From Phoma sp. XZ068 (Eukaryota; Ascomycota; Dothideomycetes; Pleosporales; Didymellaceae): DNA of 64,000 nt. A program made the position numbers and the translations under genes. The stretch is taken from contig RBKR01000001.1 in assembly GCA_004835665.1 (NCBI GenBank), positions 1,178,001 to 1,242,000 of the forward strand, read 5' to 3'. The notes under the pieces were generated by a model. That model worked only from the letters and a program-made list of their open reading frames with translations. It ran no database searches and was not told the origin of the DNA. This document shows positions 1 through 9,900 of this stretch, piece by piece. Within the stretch, counting starts at the first letter, position 1. Every line of letters begins with the position of its first letter.

Positions 1-1
1 T

Positions 2-1489
2 GCAGGTATGACCACAATCAAGGCTACGCACCAGCTTGGGCAATCTGTACCTGGAGCTTTCAGCACGAAGATGCAGCGGAGACTTGCATCGACGGTGCCA
101 CCCCGCCCTATCGTTGAATTCGACTTCAAAGACGCACTTGACTTGCTTGAACACCTTTGCGTCGATTGCGAAGAAGCAACTCGGTTCATCAACCTCCCAC
201 AAGACCCTCTGGAGTACCAGTCGTTCCTCTGGACATTTGCATCAAGATCCCCGGCGCCATTGGCCTACGCAAGATCGTATCTGTCAACACTACTATTCCA
301 TCCAGAAATCCTGAACACAGCAGTATCGTTACCACTGACAGACGTGAAGTCACTCGTCTTTCCAGCATCACCGATATTAGACCCCATAAACTGGACACAA
401 TCTCCACCCCGAAACGCGCTTCTCCCGAAGCCACCTCGCCTACAAATGGCCATGCTTATCGATGAATTCGTAGACCGCTCCGGACAACCATACCTCGACC
501 TCTGGGTTGCACTCGGACAGAACCGTTGCCGTCTCCGCCGCATGCTCACCCACGTAATCATCGCCTGGGACCTGCTGCAAGCCGATGCCAGCTTCGTCGA
601 CACTGACCTCGCTTCGGCCGCCTCAGAACTATCTATCACTGACCAGGTCCTCGAATTCTCCCTCTCAACATGGGTCTACCACAGAAAGCTCTGGATGATT
701 GAGAAGGTCATCCTCCTCGGCTTCGAGCAGGACATCTATCTCCCCGACGAGTTCGCAGGGATGTATCTCTTCCTCTCCCTCATCGTCACCCGCCGCCGCG
801 AACTCCTCACCCGCATCCAAACACACCACCACGCGCGGCACACGCTGCTCCTGCGCGAGCGGAAACTCCGCCTTGCAAACGAAGTCGCAGAAGCAGCGCC
901 GTACCTCGACAGCCTGGCCGCCGAAGCCAACGGCACTGCAGCGCTGAGTCTCGCTTTGGCGCGCTTTTACATGATAGCAACGTACTGCGGCCTCCTCCCG
1001 CTCCCCAAGCGGCCGTTCAGCACAGAGAATTTGCGCTACGAATTGCGCATGAAACCATTCCTCGCCGTGCAACCGCCTGAAGTCCCACCCTTTGAGGACT
1101 TCAAAGCACATACGCAGCCCTACGGCCCTTACGCCTCGCCCGACCCCGGATTTGCGGCTGATTTGCGAAACGAGAGGAGTGAGCTGTGGGCGGAAGTTGA
1201 TGGGAACGTGAAGGCAGCGAAGGATGCATTTACTGAGCTTAAGAGGCTTGGTGCGGGTGCAGCGAAGAGTGAGGGCGTGGAAAAGGCATGGGGCAGGGAA
1301 GTACAGAGCTTGTTGGCGAGCTGTATTGCACTTGGCGTTGCATCGGCCGGGACCAAAGACGCTGTACGGAAAGCAGGGGAAGCTGGGGACGTGAAAGCGC
1401 TGGGCATCAAGGCCGAGATACCAGAAAGCGGGGCGAAGAAGCGATACGCGGAGGGATGGGTAGTAGTCAAGATCGCGAAGAACGAATGA
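2..1489 (+). CDS. MAK10: NatC N-terminal acetyltransferase auxiliary subunit Mak10/NAA35, 5'-truncated by the window edge
   Basis: The frame is open to the left edge (codons before the first ATG at 8 remain coding), so this is the C-terminal part of a larger protein; about 495 residues are visible. Recognition rests on the block HQLGQSVPGAF followed by STVPPRPIVEFDF near the start, and on the signature WVYHRKLWMIEKVILLGFEQ about 220 residues in, followed by YLPDEFAGMYLFLSL; both match the Mak10/NAA35 family. In that family the protein is the scaffold of NatC, which acetylates N-terminal Met followed by hydrophobic residues on nascent chains at the ribosome. No intron is needed in the visible part. 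It ends at TGA 1487-1489 and runs convergently towards the CENP-W-like gene on the other strand. The catalytic subunit Mak3 is not in this window. Confidence 0.85.
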   Translation, partial: AGMTTIKATHQLGQSVPGAFSTKMQRRLASTVPPRPIVEFDFKDALDLLEHLCVDCEEATRFINLPQDPLEYQSFLWTFASRSPAPLAYARSYLSTLLFHPEILNTAVSLPLTDVKSLVFPASPILDPINWTQSPPRNALLPKPPRLQMAMLIDEFVDRSGQPYLDLWVALGQNRCRLRRMLTHVIIAWDLLQADASFVDTDLASAASELSITDQVLEFSLSTWVYHRKLWMIEKVILLGFEQDIYLPDEFAGMYLFLSLIVTRRRELLTRIQTHHHARHTLLLRERKLRLANEVAEAAPYLDSLAAEANGTAALSLALARFYMIATYCGLLPLPKRPFSTENLRYELRMKPFLAVQPPEVPPFEDFKAHTQPYGPYASPDPGFAADLRNERSELWAEVDGNVKAAKDAFTELKRLGAGAAKSEGVEKAWGREVQSLLASCIALGVASAGTKDAVRKAGEAGDVKALGIKAEIPESGAKKRYAEGWVVVKIAKNE

Positions 1490-1747
1490 CCTCGCTTTGA
1501 TCGAGGAAGTGTAAATAGAGATATACGCCTCTGTGCGTGCGTGGGATGCAACTCCCCCGTTGCATTACCTCGCCTCGCAGAAGGCCGTTACATAGAACGC
1601 TGTACTACACACCCTGGGTATCATAAACCTCCATGCCAAAACGCCGGAACCAAAACACCTGCGTGCCCTTCACACACATTGTATCCTTACACCACCCCTC
1701 ACCCCACACTCACTCCTTCCATCCAGACAGTTCAGTAACAGTCTGAA

Positions 1748-2092
1748 CTACCCCTTACACCTCCTCAAACACCCCTCCCTCACCCTCCGAATACTCTTCG
1801 CGCTAATCCCTCGCTCGCCAGATTGTTTCGCTTTAATCGACGCTTCTTTCATGAGCTCCTGCATGAAGAGGATATAGTTGAGGTAGATCTGGGTGGTGTT
1901 AGTCGACCATCGGGAGACATTCGAGCAACGCGAGAGCAAGCTTGACGTTGAGAGCAACAGGCGCTGGGGAGCAAGCTTGACGCCTGCGTAAACAAAACAT
2001 ACCAGAATATCCACGTTCTTGCTCAGCGGGCGGTTCGCATGGGCTTTGACGATCTTCTTGAGGGTGCCGCGAGGGTAGAGCGTCTGCGGCAT
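1748..2092 (-). CDS. CENP-W-like histone-fold kinetochore protein
   Basis: Two exons, 2092-2003 and 1888-1748, encode 76 residues. The intron 2002-1889 has donor GTATGT, branch GACTAAC and acceptor CAG, and its removal joins LSKNVDIL to IYLNYILFMQEL in phase 0. The product starts MPQTLYPRGTLKKIVKAH and contains the helix LMKEASIKAKQSGERGISAK and the end SIRRVREGCLRRCKG, a compact single histone fold like CENP-W (yeast Wip1). In that family the protein pairs with CENP-T inside the CCAN complex at centromeres. The start at 2092 is chosen because homology begins there; an open frame runs further upstream but is low-complexity (Thr/His-rich, then NRNRNR). The intron is a multiple of three without stops, so an unspliced transcript would also stay in frame. 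Identity is inferred from motif and size. Confidence 0.75.
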   Translation of the reverse strand: MPQTLYPRGTLKKIVKAHANRPLSKNVDILVCFVYAGVKLAPQRLLLSTSSLLSRCSNVSRWSTNTTQIYLNYILFMQELMKEASIKAKQSGERGISAKSIRRVREGCLRRCKG

Positions 2093-2112
2093 GGTGTGTA
2101 ATTGGGATTTAC

Positions 2113-2134
2113 GATTGCGATTGCGATTGCGATT
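2113..2134. repeat. Hexanucleotide microsatellite (GATTGC)n
   Basis: Three full copies and one partial copy of GATTGC lie about 20 bp upstream of the CENP-W-like start codon, so they fall in its 5' leader or promoter. Confidence 0.8.
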
Positions 2135-2540
2135 CGAGAGTATACAGTGGTGAGGTGATTTGCGCCTGCGCGGGGAGGCGGAGCGGTGTTGTGGCGTGGT
2201 TGTGGTTGTGGGTGTTTGGTGTAGACGTCGGTGGGACGTGCGCGTGAGATGGAAGGGCGGGCGCGTTGGCACGTGAGAACGGCTGTTTGAGAGGGTTGTA
2301 CAACTTGGTAATGAACATTGAATTGCTCGAGCTCAGTACGTCATTTTCTTAGATAGTAATGGTCAATTACTGCCTGGCTACATCCAAAAAGAACAGCAAT
2401 TGCTTGCTGGGAAGTGCAATGAACAAATGAGAATCGATATAATACTCTATCTGGAAATTGGGACTATCACAAGATAATGTTACACAAGCCCCGAGCCAAA
2501 CGAGATTTTGCATCTAACGCGCTCTCCAACCTCGCTGTAT

Positions 2541-4100
2541 TTACACCTTAAGGCCCAGCTCCTCAGCGTACGGCAGAACGAAGAGGTCACCGACCGCAGA
2601 GACGGAAGCCCTGCTCTCGAGTAATGTCTTGGCAACCTGGAGGGATATGTCAGCATGCTGTTAAATAATACGTAGATATTCTGAGAACTCACCGACTTGA
2701 CGGCCTCCTCTGATACACCGTCAATGGCCTTGGCAACCTCGTCGATCTGGTAGGCCTTGGAGTTGTTCACGAGGCCGTTTCCAGAGAGCTGGAGGCCGGC
2801 GCGGATGTCCTGGCCGTTCTCGAGCTCCTTGAACTTGGCGGCGGCCTTTGCCTTGGCGATCTGCTCGCTGGAGATCTCACCAGCGGCAATCTTCTTGATG
2901 GCCTCGACGGCAGCCTTGGCGGTCTCAGCGACGGCCTGGGCAGAGCCGGTGATGGAGGTGAACAGGAGACCGGCGTCGGAGTAGATGGCGCTGGTGGTGT
3001 TGACCTGGGTGCTGGGGGTGGCCTTGGCCTGGCCGAGGACGGTGAAACCGGGCGACCACTTGACGGCAGACTGGCCACCGAGGAGGGAGCTGAGGACAGC
3101 AATCTCGGGCTTGTAGAACTGGCCGGTGAAGGAGCTGGAGCCGGGGAAGGCAATGACGTAGGCGTTGCCGCCGTCGTGGGCAAGGCGCTCCTCACCACCG
3201 TGGTACTTGGACTGCTCGGTGCCCTGGCTGAGGGGCTGGAGGGGCGAGGCAGGGACGTCGTCGAAGAACTGGCCAACCCACTTGGAGAACTCGCCGTGGT
3301 CAGCGCCGTTGGCGACAACGGCGAAGTTGGACTTGGCGTAGGCGCTCTTGGAGAAGTGCTCGATGGTCTCGGCGTCGAGGTACTTGGTGTAGGGTGTGGA
3401 CGAGGCGGAGGCGGTCGAGTTGCCGAGGCCGCGGTGGAAGGCGAGGCTGTGGGCCGAGTTGACGGCCATCTCGACGGGGCTGCTGATGAAACGCTTGTGG
3501 GCGAAGTGGATCAAAGGCAGGACCTCCTCGTTGTAGACGTGGGCTGCTTGCGTCAGTAGGGGCGCACGGCTGATGGAGCAGGCATTGGCGTACGCTGGTA
3601 CTTGGTCTGGCTGGCGACCTCGCCGAAGAGCTCGACAAAGTAGGGCAGGTCATCGCGCAGGAACTTGGCCTCGAGCACGAGGTTCTCGCGCGAGTGGTGG
3701 GCGGTCAGGGTAGCTCCGAGCAGCTCGGATTCGCGGACAATGCGCAGGGTCGACCTTCGCTCGGTGGCCTGTGATGCAATTGGGCGTCAGTAGAGCTCCT
3801 GTGTGCGGTGGCATGCGCCGTGCGGTGCTGCGAGACGGGGAGGCATACCCGGAAAGCGAAGTTGGCGAGGCCCTCGGTCAGGCCGGGCAGCGGCTGGTAT
3901 CGCGTACCGGCCTTTGCAACGAGGGCCAGTGTCGTCGTGGGGCCAGCAAAGTCTCTGCTGGCGAACTTGACGCCCTTGGCCTCGCCGGCCTGGTACTGGA
4001 AGGATCCTGAGGCCGGGGCTGCGAGCCCGCGCTTCTGTGTCGTCGACAGCTGGCGGGCAGCTCGTTGCGCGCCCCGGCAGGCGGTTGTGCGGGACAGCAT
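2541..4100 (-). CDS. QCR2: Ubiquinol-cytochrome c reductase core protein 2 (complex III)
   Basis: Four exons (4100-3849, 3768-3594, 3543-2693, 2636-2541) give 457 residues. The introns have donors GTATG, GTACGC and GTGAGT, and phases 0, 1 and 0 agree throughout. The N-terminus (MLSRTTACRGAQRAARQL) is Arg/Ser/Thr-rich and acid-poor, as expected of a mitochondrial presequence. The body is an M16-type fold: GLTEGLANFAFR, then RESELLGATLTAHHSREN, then a long second half with YNEEVLPLIHFAHKRF. No HxxEH zinc motif appears, as expected for the non-catalytic core 2 subunit rather than the processing peptidase beta subunit. The protein is a structural subunit of the cytochrome bc1 complex in the inner mitochondrial membrane. 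The gene is divergent from RPC82, with 317 bp between the start codons. Confidence 0.88.
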
Positions 4101-4417
4101 CGTGGAGAGAGCACCGATCGGGGGGCGGTGGAGCTGGGGTTGGTGGGCAATGGATGGAGGACGTGATGGATACGCAGTCCTGCAAAGATGTTCGTGAGAT
4201 TGGCGCGGGTGGCCCGTGGCCCGTGCGTCCGTCATCGAATGTGCTGCGCTTATGGTTGGCCAGTGTGCGCCTGCCAGCCCCCGCCGCCCGGCGACCTTAG
4301 AAATTCTGCCCTTACAAGCACCACGCGCCCGAGCCTGCTCTCTCCCAGCAACCCGCCCAATGTCTCTCCGGTAGCCCCGTGGACACCTAGATATCTGGCA
4401 AATATCTAGGCAATATC
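4101..4417. promoter_or_regulatory. Shared divergent promoter region of QCR2 and RPC82
   Basis: The two start codons point away from each other across 317 bp, so both core promoters and any 5' leaders must fit here. The stretch is GC-rich, with no convincing TATA box on either strand. Three short related blocks around 4389-4412 (AGATATCTGGCAAATATCTAG) form an imperfect palindrome just upstream of the RPC82 start. Confidence 0.55.
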
Positions 4418-6599
4418 ATGTCGTATAACCAGCGCGAGACTCCGGTAAGCCGTCGCGCTATTACTGTGCAGCCTGCACCGCGCCTTGAAGCATAGCTAAC
4501 ACTGCTCCAGATCCTTGCGGAGCTCTGCACCTTCCTCGTCGAGGATGTCTACGGCGAGCTTGCAGCGGTATGTGCAGCGACCCAGCATCACGTGCGCTTC
4601 CACGAAATCATGGATGCGCATGGAGATTCATGTGTGGTACTTCTAGCTTGCGCCCAGGTCTAACACCCCCCAGCGCGTCTACTCGGTGCTTGCACGCCAT
4701 GGACGGCAGACTCTCGCAGCGGTCGCCCGCGCTTCCTACCTGAACGGCCGGCAGATCAAGTATGGCCTCGTCATTCTCCTCCAGCAGCACCTCGTCTTCC
4801 ACTCCGGCAACGACTCGCAACCTACCTTCTACGAGATCGACTGGCAGAATTCGTACGCTCTCGTCCGCCTAGGCAAGGTCACCAAACTGGTCGAGGATCG
4901 ATATGGCAGAAAGGCCGCCAATGTCATGACCAACCTGTTACGACTTGGACATACGCGCATCGCAGACCTCAAAGAAGCATACTTCCCTACCGAAACCGAG
5001 AGCGACGATGACTCAGACGATGGGATTGTGAACGGCGCTGGCATGAAGAGGAAAAGAGGGAGTGGTGAGACCAACGGAAAGACGAACGGTGTCAACGGTA
5101 TCCCCTCGGAGCTAAACGGTGCGAAACCTATGGTCAACGGCGATCATGCGGACAACGCTGCGACGAATGGCGGGCCTGTGCAGCCCGAAATGGAGGACGC
5201 AGAGGAAGATGACGGCGAAATTGCGTCGGCGGATGAGCTTTACGAGATCATCGAGAAACTCATTCAGCGCGGCTGGGTGCGGACCATGACTGAGTCCCAA
5301 TATCTATCCCCTGGAGATATGCACGATATGCTCCAGCAAGAAACAATCGACCAGGATCTCGCTGGCCAGCATCCGACCGGTACAAAAGACAAAGCCATAT
5401 GCCACAGGAACACGCTTGAGCGAAAACGCAACATGCGCGACAAGTGGCTAGAAGTGCCCAGGTTCTCACGACGACGTCAGCCTGACCAGGACTACAGCAA
5501 CCCGACCAAGCGCGTGAAGATCAATGGGGCGAATGGCTACTCGAATGCCAGCGCTGCGACTCCAGAGGACAAGCTTGTCATTCGGGTGAATCCCGAGAAG
5601 ATTGCCGTCGCCATGCGCACAGAACAGCTAGTGCAGTTGGTCGAGCAGCGCTTAGGTCACGTCACTGCCCACATCTACCAGACCATGCTGCGTATGCTGG
5701 AGGCAAACACCCCACGCTGCTACGAAGAATACCCTGAGCCGCCAACAGCTGGCGACGAAGGTGGAGACAACCAGATCGACCCAAAGAACCTCGTCACAGC
5801 GCGAGATGTCGCGAAGAAGATACGTGATCTCGATATCTGCGAGGGCTTAGATCCCAACGCCGTTGTCCAAATTACCAGGAAAGGCCACGTGCGCAGCACC
5901 AACATACTCTCCCAGCCTACTGATCCGTCCACACTCAGCGTGGATGAGAAGACGAGGATCATCGACAAGCATATCCAACTACTTTCCGAGGATCCTACAC
6001 ATTTCGTCACATGGCATTCACGTGCCGGCTTCTCACAATGGCACATCGAGTTTGAAGAGATTGCAAAGCAGCTCATCCAGACCGAAATCGAGAACACCAT
6101 CTCCGCAAGGAAGGGCACATTAGGCGTCAAGCTGATCCGTGCCCTGAGGAAGAAGGGCAAGCTCGATGAGCGCGCCACATGCAACGCCATGATGATGTCC
6201 GCCAACGACATCCGCGGCATAGTCAACGACCTGACTGTACAAGGCCTTGTCCAGACCCAAGAAATCCCCAAGGTCGAAAGACGAGAAGCAAAACACTCCC
6301 TCCACCTCATATGGTACGACCGGCAACGCGCCCGAGAAAAGCTCCTCCACGACACATACAAAGGCATGGTGCGCATCCTCCAACGCATCCAATTCGAGCG
6401 CGAAAAAGTGCAGCCCCTCCTCTCCAAAGCCGAGCGCTCCGATGTCGTCGGCAACGAAGAAAAATGGCTCAGCAAAGGCGAACTCGACGCCCTCCGCAAA
6501 TGGAAAGAAGTCCAAGAGAAACTCTCACTCCAGCTCTTCAGAGAGGATGATCTGGTCGCCACCCTGCGCGACTTCCACGGCCCGTTGGTCTCAGTGTAA
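4418..6599 (+). CDS. RPC82: RNA polymerase III subunit RPC82 (C82/RPC3)
   Basis: Three exons (4418-4444, 4511-4567, 4674-6599) encode 669 residues. The first two exons are tiny (9 and 19 codons). Introns have GTAAGC/GTATGT donors and CTAAC branch points, phase 0. The start gives MSYNQRETP then ILAELCTFLVEDVYGELAA and RVYSVLARHGRQTL, the N-terminal winged helix of RPC82. The next block, IKYGLVILLQQHLVFHSG, and the later YEIIEKLIQRGWVRTMTESQ and RDLDICEGLDPNAVV segments continue the extended winged-helix series. An acidic, Asn/Gly-rich insertion lies around residues 140-190, with disordered character. In yeast C82 forms the C82/C34/C31 subcomplex needed for initiation at tRNA and 5S promoters. 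The divergent partner is QCR2. Confidence 0.85.
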
Positions 6600-6608
6600 G
6601 ATAGCATG

Positions 6609-6652
6609 GTTGGCTTGGGTTGGCCTGGATTGGCCTGAGTTGGCTTAGGTTG
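6609..6652. repeat. Imperfect 10-bp tandem repeat downstream of RPC82
   Basis: Four tandem units close to TGGCCTGAGT occupy 6611-6650, starting 10 bp after the RPC82 stop codon, in the presumed 3' UTR. Confidence 0.7.
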
Positions 6653-7397
6653 TCAGCTTGCTTGGGCTTCGGCCCCCCTTTTGGCGTTTCGAAAAGGCGA
6701 AGGCGGTACGATGTCTTGCTAACGCAGACGCATCTAAAAAAGCATATGGTATGATTGATACCCCGAGCATTTGGGACGGAGTTGGATTTTTCACAAGTAG
6801 CATTGTTAGACAAGCACTGTATGTGTATCATCTATCTAGTAAATGTCTGTGTTATTGTTGCGTCTTGTGTATGCTTTTTGGCTATGTTTTTGCTGGGTTA
6901 GCTTGTAATATCGAAGAGCTGCTTCGACGCTTCTATGGTTCCGCGTATGGTGCCTGCACTTTCGCTCAGAAACTGTAAGAGGGAATGTTGCTAAGAGCAT
7001 CGTTGTGCTGACTGCCATGCTCATGAAGTTGGTACCACACCTCGCCTCGTCTCAGCACATGTAGACACCAAGCAGTTCTGCTTCACTCGAACAATGCTGG
7101 ATTGCCGACAAAATTCGAAGCTGCCGCAACTTGTGCCGCTTTTGTGCCATACCGAAAGTTTACCATTCCACGATCTACGTACCTAATCTGCCGTTACCAT
7201 TACAGCAGCGCAAGATCCGGGCAAAAGTGGCTCCGCGCAAGCTTGTTCGAGTAAAGGTGAAGGTGAAGGTGAGAGAGTAGCTGCAATTCGCTCCTGCCTA
7301 CTTTAAAACAACCCACGCTCACCAACACTCTCGCTTCTAGATTCCTCCACGCACTTCTATCGCCGTTTGAGCTGAGCTACAACAACAACCTGCCACG
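6653..7397. other. Intergenic: RPC82 3' flank and F-box gene promoter
   Basis: No coding sequence could be supported. A short GGTGAA tandem tract lies at about 7254-7272, some 125 bp upstream of the F-box start codon. The rest looks like unique DNA of ordinary composition. Confidence 0.5.
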
Positions 7398-9029
7398 ATG
7401 GAAAACCGCGATGTCTCTGCCAGTCTACCGCCAGAGTTGCAGTTTATGGTCTTCGAGCTCGTGAGTTTTTTCTGGACGACGAGGCGTTTACAGCTACTGA
7501 TTGTAGTTTAGCTACCCACGGAGGCGCTTAAGGAGGCGAGTCTGGTCAATAAAACGTGGAATCCGCAAGCAGCAAAGGTCCTCTGGTCGCACACACGTAT
7601 CGATCTCTCCACGACTGCCACGAGCGCGTTGAGCGACGTCCTGGCTACACCGTCCAACGGAATACTCGACAACGTCAGTAAGCTGTCGATAACCACCTTG
7701 TCGGAATTTCTGGAACCCAGGGAAGAACAAGAGGCCACCGCAAGTCTACTCAAATTGCTTGGAGCTCTCCCTCGGGATCGCTTGACTGCATTCCGGAGTG
7801 AGTGGTTCGACATCAGCAGAGAAAATCTAGGTATCCTGTTGAGAACTCAATCACAGCTGACTGAGCTGGCGGTATTCCTCAATCTCGGGAGAGATGGCCG
7901 AAACGAACTTCTCGGCATTAAAGGTGTTCGCGACAATCTTACAAAGTTACAACGTCTTCGTCTCCGCCTGGCAGGAGACCTAATTCAGAATCGTCTAGGA
8001 ATTGCCGACTGGTTACGAAATGTGCCTGTGTTAGAGGATTTGGAGATTGAGAGGTGCTTCGACTCTCGAAATTCATTCTCTGGTTGGGTTTTGCCTGCTC
8101 AAGCTCCTTTGCTCAACCTTCAGCGCCTCCGGCTGCTCGGATTGACTCTATCAGATCAAGCAGCTGGTATTGCCACCACTCTCCGTATACCTCGGCTGCA
8201 AATACTGGAGATCGAAAACTGCGTCAACACAAGGCCGCTACTACACTCGTTCGCTGGTGAGTTCAAGAAAACCAGCCACTGCTCGCTAAAGTCATTCATA
8301 TATAAAAACTGGCGTTTTGAAGACCACTGTGAAGCAATTACAGAGTTGCTTGAGTCCACTGAAAAGCTCACAGTGGTTATCCTTGTCACGGGAAGGAGCC
8401 CCCTTCCGGAGCTGAGAAGTCTTGGTCGTCACGCCGAGTATTTACGAACGCTACGATTGGTAGGCAGTGGCATCAATGGCCTAGCCCGCTCTGTCAGCGA
8501 TGTAGAGTATCTTGCTGCAAATTTTAAGAGCCTTGAGAGACTTGTTATCCGTCTCGGTGATCTGCGCCAAGTAGTCGATGACATGTCTATTCTGGAACCT
8601 TTCGACCTATCAAAATTCGAGGCCTATTCCAGATCGCTTGTAAGCTCTACTCCTGTAACGTACAAGCTGTAGCTCAACTAACTTTGTCTCTAGACAATCC
8701 TCGCCCAGATCCCTACCCTGAAACGACTTTCTCTTATGGAGGAGATGCTAACAGATCAGGAGAAGCATAGTACTCTAGAACGTCAGAGGCGATATGCTGA
8801 AGTCGCCGATCAAATCATGGACTGCCTTGCAAAGCACGGTTCAGATGTTCAGATTCTTGACATTGGACCGCTACGCAATGCTACGACGGAGGCCGACGCG
8901 AACGGACATAGATGGCCCCAATATTCCTATAGAAAGGGCAGTTCGATGATGGATAGCTGTGGACGACAGCAGTTTGTCAAGGCGGTGGCCATCCCAGTTC
9001 CAGTCCCTACTGGTACTACATATCTCTAA
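7398..9029 (+). CDS. F-box protein with leucine-rich C-terminal half
   Basis: Three exons (7398-7460, 7512-8639, 8694-9029) encode 508 residues; introns use GTGAGT and GTAAGC donors, both phase 0. The N-terminus reads SLPPELQFMVFELLPTEAL followed by KEASLVNKTWNPQAAKVLWS, the typical first and second helices of an F-box plus the conserved Trp region. The rest has repeated Leu-rich strands (LRLRLAGDL, LQRLRLLGLTLSD, LQILEIEN) that suggest an LRR-like solenoid, although no clean repeat register could be assigned. F-box proteins recruit substrates to SCF ubiquitin ligases through Skp1; the substrate is unknown. The acceptor at 7511 was preferred over the AG at 7506 because only the former keeps the frame. 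Confidence 0.75.
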
Positions 9030-9181
9030 AACCCCGCCTGGTTTTCGACGGTTGAAAGTTGAGATAGCTTGTATAACATCAATTGGAGGTTCTGAATGAT
9101 CTATATAACACCAAAAACCACCTACCATGTATCCATTAATAGCCCCCGCCGTTTACGCCTCTCGGCCCTTTATTCTCACTC

Positions 9182-9802
9182 TCAAGAACACCCACCATAC
9201 TCCTCACAGCTCCCCACACTCTCCGTCACCTCCTGCACAACCTCGACTTCACCCTGCAACTGTCCCGCACACACACCCGCGTCCCCACAACTCCCCTGAT
9301 AATTATCCCCCGCCTTGAACGCCGCCTCGCCCTCAAACTGGCGATAGAAATAATTCCTCCCTAGGATCGTTACCTCACGCCTCTCCGTGACCTTAAGCCC
9401 AAAATCCAACACCGTCTCCCCTCCACTACCAGGTACGAGCGTGACGCTGAAATTGCCGTACGTAGACCCAGCATCAGCGCCTGTCGGTGTGCACAGCACT
9501 TCCTGGCCGAAAGGCGGTTCAGCATCGGGAAACGCCCAAGAGATGGTGCAGTCAGCCGTCAGAGGTGACAAGACGCCGAAGCCGAAGCGAGATGCACGCA
9601 TGAGGTAGATGGTGTTTGGATCGGAGATGCGGACGGAGATGCGGGAGTTTTTATCCGGGCCCGGCTGAGAGGATGGTTTGTAGGAGAAGAGGCTTGTTAT
9701 TTTCCATGGGGAGAGGGGGGCGCCGATTTGGCGGGGAGACAGGGGTGATGCGGCGGTTGCGCCTGTCAGAGCGAGGGTGCTGAGGATGGTGGTGAAGAGC
9801 AT
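9182..9802 (-). CDS. Small secreted Cys-containing protein, possibly AA1-like / Alt a 1-like
   Basis: A single exon of 206 residues. The start at 9802 is preferred over a longer upstream open frame because it begins a clear signal peptide (MLFTTILSTLALTGATAASP). The mature part opens with LSPWKITSLFSYK and RISVRISDPNT, then a Cys in DCTISWAF, a Cys in EVLCTPTG, FSVTLVPG, and a C-terminal Cys cluster (GSCGDAGVCAG and GSCEEYGGCS). This beta-strand-rich pattern with about six cysteines resembles the AA1-like secreted proteins common in Dothideomycetes, but I cannot confirm membership. Its neighbour is the convergent F-box gene. Secretion is well supported by the signal peptide; a role at the plant interface is inference only. 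Confidence 0.65.
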   Translation of the reverse strand: MLFTTILSTLALTGATAASPLSPRQIGAPLSPWKITSLFSYKPSSQPGPDKNSRISVRISDPNTIYLMRASRFGFGVLSPLTADCTISWAFPDAEPPFGQEVLCTPTGADAGSTYGNFSVTLVPGSGGETVLDFGLKVTERREVTILGRNYFYRQFEGEAAFKAGDNYQGSCGDAGVCAGQLQGEVEVVQEVTESVGSCEEYGGCS

Positions 9803-9892
9803 GATTATCGGTAGTACTGTCGGTGGTTTGGCAAACGAATGTTTCAAGCGGGTGATCTGCTGCGCTGATGTTTTGCAACAATTTGCTGGGTG

Positions 9893-9900
9893 TTTATATA
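9893..9900 (-). promoter_or_regulatory. TATA box for the small secreted protein gene
   Basis: On the minus strand this reads TATATAAA, about 90 bp upstream of the start codon at 9802, a normal distance for a fungal TATA element. Confidence 0.5.

Noticed and set aside
2767..3653. Long alternative frames on both strands over QCR2
   Set aside because: They are shadows of the real gene caused by strong third-position GC; they lack family features.
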